A stretch of 64,000 bases of DNA from Asterias amurensis (Eukaryota > Echinodermata > Asteroidea > Forcipulatida > Asteriidae): assembly GCF_032118995.1 (NCBI RefSeq), contig NC_092665.1:14962012-15026011 (forward strand). Direction: 5' to 3'. Below the pieces are notes generated by a model. That model was not told the origin of the DNA. It made no database searches and worked only from the letters and a program-made list of their open reading frames with translations. Made by a program: the position numbers and the translations under genes. Below are positions 56,051 to 64,000 of the stretch, piece by piece (the first letter of the stretch is position 1; each line of letters opens with the position of its first letter).

Positions 56051-56688
56051 CCAGGGAAAAAACCCGCAAGGGGTAGGCCTAAGTTCAGCAATTTGTGACT
56101 GTATTATCAAATAACACAAATTAAAATACCAAATACTTCGGTGTATATAAAGATGGTTTAAATGAACTAAAATTAGAGTAAATTTGTGCAAAGAGTTAGT
56201 CAGAGTGACGACCAGGCTTTCAGGGGACTCAAAGTCTGATCGAAACCAGCGTGGTGATCACCCATTAGAACCCTTAAGGGACTTGCAGTCCCGGTCCCTC
56301 CTTTACTCTCCCACACGGTAAATCATCCACACCTAATTTGGGGATAGACATGACGGACCCCAATCCATTACTGGTGCAAGCAGTAAAAGTCATGTCCCTG
56401 TTGGTACGGGTAGGATTCGAACCGGTGTCCCAGCTCTGGATTGCACGCACAATGGAACTATCCAGTGCACCGTGTCGCCACAGTGCCCGTTGGTGTTGGG
56501 AGATGATTTTAATACTACTTAAATAATTCACTGCATGCGTCCAAGCAAAAAGGAAAAAGACACTCGGGGGATTCGAACCCGGGTCTCGTAACTCCCAGCC
56601 CAGAGGGGTACTGGTCTAGCTACGGCGCTTCTTGTTGTCATCAGAACAACTTACAGGGAAATACAATTAAAACAAACCCAGTATAATA
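56040..56688 (-). repeat. Right inverted arm with two tRNA-like units
   Basis: Reverse complement of the left arm: tRNA-like B boxes read on the minus strand at ~56412-56424 and ~56567-56580. The outer tRNA-like unit differs from the left copy at several sites. Confidence 0.85.
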
Positions 56689-57083
56689 GGCTACTAAATA
56701 GATGAAATTATTATTTGCACTCATTATTCATTCATATTTTGGTAGACTCTGAGGTTTTAATTATCTTTAAACTCACATGAAGTGCTTGCCTTTCACTTTC
56801 GTGCTAAAAACTGCATTTTCCCAAACCGGGTTTCCACCCTTGGTAAGTACAACATTTTCATGATGTTTTGTCAATTGTTTTTGTTTGTAAATCAGACTAC
56901 AAAATTATGGAGTAGAACTGATGCCTGTTATTCAACTTGACCTAGGATAGGCATAGGCTAAATAACTATAGTTGTGAAAGGCCAAAATCTTCAAAGATCT
57001 TCAGGAGAAAGCTGGATTTTTATACAATTTTGTTAAATTTTGTAGTTGAAATACTCTAGCAGGAAGCAGTATTAGCTCTACTT

Positions 57084-57322
57084 GGCCCAATTTCATAAAG
57101 CTGAAAGCTCAACAATTTGCTTAGCATGAAATTTCTCCCTTAATAAAACACAGGATTCCCAACCAAATTTCCACGTGATTTTCAGGATAAGCAAACAATA
57201 GCTGAATGCCAGTAACAAGCAATATGCAACAAATTAAAATTTGGTTGGTAATCTTGATTTTATCAAAGAAGAAATTTCATGCTAAGCAATTGTGCTTACG
57301 GACTTTTTGAAATTGGGCCCTG
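57084..57322. repeat. GGGCCC-type MITE
   Basis: Ends TTGGCCCAATTTCATAAAGC and TTGAAATTGGGCCCTG. Inner arms AACCAAATTTCCACGTG / TTTGGTTGGTAATC resemble 29930-30142. Confidence 0.75.
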
Positions 57323-58074
57323 ATGTCCTTTTTAAAACTTGGCCAAGGATGTTTGCTTAGTTTAAGCTTTAAAAAATGATATTAGTTTGAAATGTGGGTT
57401 AAACCAAACAAGTCATAAGGGGGTTTAGCCAAAGTCCAGCATTTTCACAAAATGAGAAAATTTTTTTTTAAAGTTACTATTTTATAGGCTCTACATGATG
57501 CAAGAGTGCCACAACACACCACAAGTACACATTAAAGACCTCACCGCTTGTCCACAATACACCACAACAAAAAATAAGACAAGCACATCATAATGTTTAC
57601 ATGTAGCTCATGCTGAATATGTTTTCTTTATTAGTCATTTACACAGCCCCCTATGGCATGGTCAATCTACAAAGAGCAGACATTGTAATTTAACGAACAA
57701 GACAACAGTTACCTCATTTGGGTTATTTAAATTAAAACAATTGCATCTCTTGTTTTGTTTTTTCTACTGCCACAAGGATTTTTCATGTTTGTGATGTTGC
57801 TATAAATACGTGTACCCTCATTTACTGCCCAAGTATTGCCTTCCTAAACCAATGTCACATGTCACATGCCTATACGCCATTTTGGGAGTCGACTCACAAA
57901 ACGCTGAGTCGCGTAAAAAGCGCACTGCACTGTATAACACACAGGGACATTGAATCCCAAAATGGCTCAAGCGAGACTAATATGATGATGACGTCAGAAA
58001 AATTGGGTCAACACAGTGCATAAAACTCACAAGTTTTTTAAAGAGACAATTTCTTTACATGAAAATTAACACCA

Positions 58075-58252
58075 GGGCCCAATTTCCTAGAACTTGCCGA
58101 AGCATAAAATTTTGCTTAAAAAATTCCTGCTTAGCAGAAATAAGCAGGATACCAGTCAGAAATGCTGCATGTGGCATGGTATTTTGGCTGGGTAAACTTA
58201 CTCTGGTAAGCATAATTCTGTTGTGCTTAAGCAGCTCTATGAAATTGGGCCC
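58075..58252. repeat. GGGCCC-type MITE
   Basis: Ends AGGGCCCAATTTCCTAG and CTATGAAATTGGGCCCGG; interior GCTTAGCAGAAATAAGCAGG. The long open frame across it is incidental. Confidence 0.75.
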
Positions 58253-58259
58253 GGGACTC

Positions 58260-60600
58260 CGTCATGCAATGCCTTATGTCGCACACCAGGACTTGCATTT
58301 GAGTGATATGGTGGGGAATCCACAAGAGAACAGTGTTCGATTTCACAAAGATGGTCCTAACTTGGGACTAGTCCTAGGAGTTATAAAAAAATTAAGGCTA
58401 GTTCCAAGCCTTACTCTATGTTCCAAGTTACTCTTTCTTGAGTGCATTTGTGTACTAAGTTGTACACTATTAACTAGGAGCTACATCTACAGTGGGAACA
58501 ATAGACCTTTATCATGGTGTGTGGCCATCTTGATTTTACTCAATTCTAACTCATTGTAACCAAACTGAGGTTGGACAAAATAATAGTCTGGTGCTATATT
58601 TGCACATGAATGTTAGCATTCATTACTGTTATTGGGAACAGGGCACATGACCAAGATGGTGACAGCGTGATAAAGCTCTTAATTGGCCCTTTGTTCAGTA
58701 TAAACATCATGTGACAACAAAGTGAACACCAGTGTAATTTTTGACGAAAAACGTACCACATAAATGAGTGTTTTTTTTTAAGTTTATGTGAAAAACTTGT
58801 AAAGCAATGCATTTGAAAGAAAGATAAGTGAGTTTAGTTTGTTGACTGTATGTTTGTGATATTACATTAATTTGTGCTATTTGGGTTAAGGTTACCAAAT
58901 TGAAGTGAGTTTTGTTCTATTTGTGACTGATTATTCAAACTTTTGAAATTAGGCTACAGGATACTGCAGATGCAATACAGGTCATGTTCTCTATGTAAAT
59001 AGCATGGATAGATACTAATTAGACCAAGGGGGACCAGACTAAGTTGACCTTTGACCTCTACCTCGATATAGTTATCAGAGAGATTCGAGTGTGAGACAAA
59101 AATAGCCATGTCAAATTCCTAATGTGGCCAATGTGTACATCACTTTCATTTTAAAAGCTCTTTATCTCCGTGTCCCCCAAAAATGATGTTTAAATGAAAC
59201 TCAATCCTATTAATATGGCAGTGCATTTAAACACTTTTGCAGTTATTTTTTTTATCATAACTTATAAACTACTGATAATTTAAAAGTATTATTACAAAAT
59301 AGTTTACAAATTAAACGTTGTCGTGAACAAGGTGAATAAAAAATATTAAATTAACTTATTTTATTACGAAAAGTCAGCCAGTCTTAAACACAAATGCAGC
59401 CCTCCCCCCCCACCCTCAATTAGCCTTCAGTCGAGTGCAGTGAATTGAGTGAATTGAGCTGACCAGAATAGAGTTACCAGCCAAAATACCACATCACATG
59501 TATCCATGGCTAGTATCCTGCTAGTCTTGGGAGAAAACGTGAAAGGGAAACGAGAAACGTCTTGCACCAAGACTAGTATCCTGCTTATCATTTGCTAAGC
59601 ACTTGTTTAAGCATTATTTTCTGCTTAGCGGCACTATCAAATTAGGCCCTGCATAATTAATGCCTCTTTTTTTTACATTAGCATGCACTATAAACAAAAA
59701 CTGGCCACAAACCCCATGTAGCAACATTTCCGAGGCTGTGCTCAAGATGGCGGCTTAACAGTTATGGCTACGGCTAGATCTAGATGCATAGAATGTCCTT
59801 AGCAACAGCCATAGCAATAGCCATAGCCTCAGCCACCTAGTCAGACACGCCTTAAAGATGCATAATTCAAAATAGAGACAATTTCAAAACAAGTGAAACA
59901 TTCCTCCATAAAAAAAAAGTAAAAACTAAATAAAATATAAAAAAAAAAACACCTTGGCAAAACTTTTCTATGGGAGGGATAATGCCACCAATCACAATGC
60001 CACCTTCGTTGGAATCAAAATACTGTATAACGAACTATGACCTCTTTATAATAACAGTTTAACCTCTGACCTTTTCAAGCAGATCTATAGAGGCCTGTGA
60101 TTTTGCTTTTTTTTTGCCTGTGACTTCAAAATGGCTGACTGGCTGGATGTTTAAATGTCCCGATCAAACAAAGAACTCTCTTCTGAAAAACCAATCATGG
60201 CATTGACTTATAAAGCCATTCCAGCCATTTTGATTCATGACTCACAAAGAAAAGGCTGACTGGGCATTTAGCCAGAGCCAAATGTTTCAACAAAATTCCA
60301 ATTTCTCTAAAATTGGGTTCAATCTATTTTGACAGTCACATACCAATATTCTAGTCATATCGCTACAGTAAGAAAATAAAATTTGTACGATAATAACACA
60401 CGGAATAAACACTGAAGCATTATGTAATACTGCTGTGACCCTAACACTTATTATTTCAACACCATTGCACCTGCATATAAACGCCATGATCTCATTGCTA
60501 TTACTGTATTTATTACTACTTTCAAGAAGTTGCTTAAGTTTTGACACGGGTTCGTTAAATTAATTAATTGCAGCAGCAGATGTTTGATAAATGCAATGTT
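58260..60600. other. Intergenic, no gene recognised
   Basis: A decayed TTTCACAAAG MITE at 58335-58430, a GGGCCC-type fragment at 59450-59655 and AT-rich DNA. No domain or tRNA seen on either strand. Confidence 0.5.
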
Positions 60601-60619
60601 CAAAAGTATGGAGACCTGG

Positions 60620-60965
60620 AAGTGCCATCTGAAATCCTGAGATAATTTACTGCAGGACGATTACATCATAATCGTAAAGATGTCGTTATCCTGAGATGAT
60701 TTTATATCAGGATGATGACATTCTGAAGTATGATGTTGTCTTCCCGATAAATATTATCTAAGATGCCGACATCATGAAAGTTAGAAGTCGACTTCCTGAG
60801 ACAATTCATCTTAGGATGATGACATCCTGAAAAGAAACAGGATGTTGTCATCGCGAGATACAATTTTTCTGGAAGACGACATTCTACTTTGAAGATGATG
60901 TTAAATCGAGATCTCTTTTTCTTTGGATGTCATCTTCTACCATAAGGTTGTCTTCATCCTACAGT
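60620..60965. repeat. Highly degenerate GATGTCATCCTGAGAT array
   Basis: Variants of CCTGAGATAATTT..., GGATGATGACAT and ATGTTGTCAT recur every ~50-70 bp in both orientations. It looks like the remnant of an old tandem or inverted array. Confidence 0.6.
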
Positions 60966-61824
60966 AACTTATCTGAGGATCTCAACAACTTGGACAAAAC
61001 TTCCAAAGCTACATAACAAAGTAACAAGTAATTTGTTAATTTGATTGTGGTTGGGACGTCTTGGTCAAAATGAGCACACCGATGCATAGTATCCCTAAAC
61101 AAAAATAAGTCAAAATGTTTATGTAAGTAGCAAATATATTAGATAATTATTCACAAATTCTTTACAGTGCTTTTTAAAAAATAATTTGTCAATTAAAAAA
61201 AACAAATCTCCACCTTAAAAATTAGCAAAAAAATGTGCAGGAAAGACAAAGTGATGGCAAATTGTTTTGATACATTTCAAAGAAAAAGAAAAGAAAAAAA
61301 AAATCTACAAGTTTCGAAGCCACACATTGCTGCTTGAGTTCTAAAGGCACTACCATACTATTTGTATTTTGAAAGCTCCGGGATAGTTTGTTAGTAACAT
61401 GTTAGCTCTAGCCTGCTATATCTAAGTATATTAAAGTATTTCTATACTATCGGATGAATCTACTGACATGATTTGTAAACGACTAGTATTACATCTGACC
61501 TAAGTCCAATGAAAGATTCTCCTTACCAAAGGATTTTGAGCTTATGGCACGTAGAATCTGAGCGTACGGCCCACAGATCATGTCCTTTGCAGGGTTTTTG
61601 TTAAGGGCAGAATTCCGTTGTAAATAGGGCCATGAAATTGGGCCCTTATACCAGTGGCCTGTAAACAATTTTTTTTTTATCCTCACCTTTTTTTGGGAGG
61701 AGTAAAGAAGGAGTAAAGAAGTATAAAATATCTCCCTGAAAACCATTTTAAGTCAGGTTTGCTGAGAGAATTTTAAAAGAAATTTATCGGCTCTCTCAAA
61801 AAGAGTGTCTTTAAGACTTCATCC

Positions 61825-61990
61825 AAGCTAGTCCAGTGGTTAGACTGCAGGACTTGCAATCACAAGGTTGTGGGTTTAAATCACCAAGCCAACTAATGAT
61901 TTCACAATGAATAGAATAACTATTGTTGTCTAGTTTTTGGATCACAATTTCTTGATTTGTGCAATTCATAATCATAGACGTTATTTTTTG
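61825..61990 (+). repeat. tRNA-like SINE family A, copy 3
   Basis: TAGTCCAGTGGTTAGACTGC, a degraded B box (GGGTTTAAATC) and tail GATTTCACAATGAATAGAAT, as at 17450. Confidence 0.7.
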
Positions 61991-62050
61991 TACGAGAGAG
62001 ATTTCCCCTTTGTGGGAGTTTGCCGAGTTCCCTTGACAGGAAGATCATCT

Positions 62051-62086
62051 AAACAAACAAACAGACAAACAAACAAACAAACAAAC
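62051..62086 (+). repeat. (CAAA)n microsatellite
   Basis: About nine AAAC units with one G interruption, directly after SINE-like sequence. Confidence 0.9.
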
Positions 62087-62099
62087 TTCCATATTATTG

Positions 62100-64000
62100 G
62101 GTTGATTCTCCAGGCATGAAGTAACTAAGACATACAAACTACACTTACTCTTAAACACAAGCTAAAACCTCTGCGTGCAGCTCACATTGTACCCAAGCCA
62201 CAATTAAATTACATGATTTTCGGTTCAGTTTTGTTTTCTCTTCACTGATCACTCCACGACGCTACGATAAGTAAATTGATTTTACTGGCAAGCCAATTTT
62301 GCATAAAAATACTCATATATAGATCACATCGTAAAACGCCATTATCCTATCTTATATATACACATGTATACTAAGTACAGAGCAACACAAGAACATTGTA
62401 CAACATGCAATTATTTACACTGCATTTTTTTAGTTTCTTTGTCTTAAATTGTTGTGCATATTAATTAGTCGTACAGTGAATGTTAAACAGTTAAGATCAA
62501 TATTAAGACAGCACAGGTTGTAAACACCACATACATTGTTTGTAATTACGTGTACAATATTCACAGTTATTTAATTAATCGTTAGTAATTATTTCGTTTG
62601 GTTGTTTTTACATTCTTCAAAAAGTGGTGGGTGAGTCACTATGGAATAAAAATCATTAACAGTGAAATAATAAATATATTTAAAACCGTTGTGAAGCTTT
62701 TTTTAAGATTTGGGTTTATAGTTACAAAAGGGACGTGAAGGAAGGAACAACTAATTCAGATCTGAAACACATTCACCCCAACCCATTAAAAATCCCTCCA
62801 AATTTCATTTAATTGTTTGGATAGAGAGTAAACTATTTCCTAGACAAAAAAAACCCCAAAACCAAACCAAACAGAATATCAAATAAAATATCCCACAAGT
62901 TCATAAATTTTAACAAAAAAAGAAGTTAAAAAGAGTTGTGCTTTTGTGAGAAGATTTGGCAAGAAATGTTAACAAAAAGGTGGAATGAAGTTTGAAATGT
63001 TTGCTGCCCTCTATCGACCGCACACACACACTGAAAGACTTGTTTGTTTCTAAACTCTCATACATCTACATTTATATCTATACAGCAAATGTGTTACAGG
63101 ACTAGTCGCCACGGTAACTCGCTAGTAATGTACATGACTGATTCGGCAGCTTGTAAGATGAAGTAAAACTAAATCTCAAAATGTTTGTGTCAAATGTGAA
63201 AAGAGACGTGACAAAAATGTGGAATTGGTTTTCGACCATCTTTGAGGAAAATGTCCGTCAGCCTAGGATAGTATAACATTATCACATATCCTACTCATAG
63301 GCCCTTTTCAAATCCAACTTGGAATTCGGCTTCAGGCTCCGTTCTCTCATCTCCAGCCCAAACACATACCCAAGGCATGCGCAATTGACAAAAAGGCTAG
63401 CCTGAGCCAAATCTAGAGCCATGAAATATCCTGGAGCCGAAGCCGTGGTTTCGAACAAGCCATAGTGCGGGCTACGACTCAAAAGAACCAGACCGTAGTC
63501 CTGTGTTTAAAACAACAACATGGCCGACAGGCAGAAAAGTGCTACTCTGAAGTACTGGGTATTCAATCGAACCTAATAACAATAAAGCGTATTTTCAATT
63601 GTGGATAATACCCTGTAGGTAAAATACAGTCAGAGGTTTTACTCGTTGTTTTTTTCTCGTTTTGGAGCACACAATTATAAAGAAATAATATACAAGAAAA
63701 TATACAATGTACATTTTAGTGTTGGGAACGGAGAAATATTTCATATCAGAGGCTCTCAGGTCGTTTCCAAAAAGCTGTTTAGCAGAAAAGTAATACTTGG
63801 CGGGGGACCAGTCGTATTGTGTTAATTACTTTGCACTTTGGCTGGTAATCTGCTTATCAAAATGTTGTGCATTCGTGAAAATTTATCCCCTGCTCAAATT
63901 CGTCGAAATAATTTGTTGTTTTGAACCCACTATGACGAATTTAGATTTATTACCAACAGACCTCATAGCCAATTGAGAAATCTGCCGTTAAAATCCCAAA
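62100..64000. other. AT-rich end of window, no gene recognised
   Basis: Comparatively unique sequence without clear repeats until about 63290. A possible decayed inverted-repeat element follows at 63290-63475 (CATAGGCCCTTTTCAAAT ... TTTCGAACAAGCCATAG). It could be the 3' UTR of a gene outside the window, but nothing proves it. Confidence 0.4.

Larger units (their letters stand above)
52364..56688. mobile_element. Composite foldback element with tandem-repeat core (~4.3 kb)
   Basis: Two inverted arms (about 52364-52985 and 56040-56688) enclose a ~3-kb array of 54-bp monomers. Arms align end to end, from GTTTGTTTTAATTGTATTTC at the outer edge to CACAAATTGCTGGACTTAGG next to the array. No transposase is seen. 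The architecture recalls foldback (FB/TU) elements, whose arms contain tandem repeats. I cannot fix a target-site duplication. Confidence 0.8.

Noticed and set aside
58059..58559. 166-aa plus-strand ORF
   Set aside because: It runs through a GGGCCC-type MITE and a decayed TTTCACAAAG element; no protein family seen.
1..64000. Viral or retroviral genes
   Set aside because: No reverse transcriptase, integrase, capsid or polymerase motif was seen on either strand.

Overview
This is intron-rich animal DNA. It carries three spliced protein-coding genes in a dense background of short inverted-repeat transposons, tRNA-derived SINEs and tandem repeats. A short interstitial TTAGGG block, the vertebrate-like gene repertoire and many dispersed TTAA-flanked elements fit an echinoderm, and my best guess is a sea star. 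That placement is inference from general character, not from a marker gene.

Layout. (1) About 1-10.5 kb: no complete gene. It holds two weak candidate 5' exons (315-432 and 4776-4797) among foldback and inverted-repeat elements, two of them with intact target-site duplications, plus a telomere-like block. (2) 10.57-34.46 kb, plus strand: an 18-exon gene for an ephexin-family Rho guanine-nucleotide exchange factor. The product is about 1993 aa, with a long disordered, tyrosine-motif-rich N-terminus followed by DH, PH and SH3 domains. Every exon junction has GT/AG and keeps frame. (3) 34.5-38.7 kb: likely 3' UTR, MITEs and AT-rich DNA. (4) 38.74-43.91 kb, minus strand: a four-exon gene for a FAAP20-like protein of 945 aa, recognised by its UBZ2 zinc finger, whose residue spacing matches human FAAP20 up to the terminal tryptophan. 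It is about five times longer than the human protein because of one huge exon. (5) 44.19-50.40 kb, plus strand: a six-exon DFFB (CAD/DFF40) apoptotic nuclease of 331 aa with all catalytic and zinc residues. FAAP20 and DFFB are divergent, with 270 bp between their start codons. (6) 52.36-56.69 kb: a composite foldback element. Two inverted arms of about 600-650 bp, each carrying two tRNA-like units, flank about 55 copies of a 54-bp monomer. (7) 56.7-64 kb: no gene recognised; MITEs, a SINE, microsatellites and AT-rich DNA.

The three genes work in separate processes: Rho signalling, Fanconi interstrand-crosslink repair, and apoptotic DNA cleavage. From general knowledge, relatives of all three (ARHGEF16, FAAP20, DFFB) lie on human 1p36.3, so this may be a surviving piece of an old deuterostome linkage group. 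The most notable points are the enlarged FAAP20 with an internal duplication and a SUMO-interaction-like motif, the FAAP20/DFFB shared promoter, a MITE terminus that forms the splice-acceptor tract of DFFB exon 3, and the foldback/satellite element. All gene models here were built by hand from splice consensus and frame, and no database search was run.
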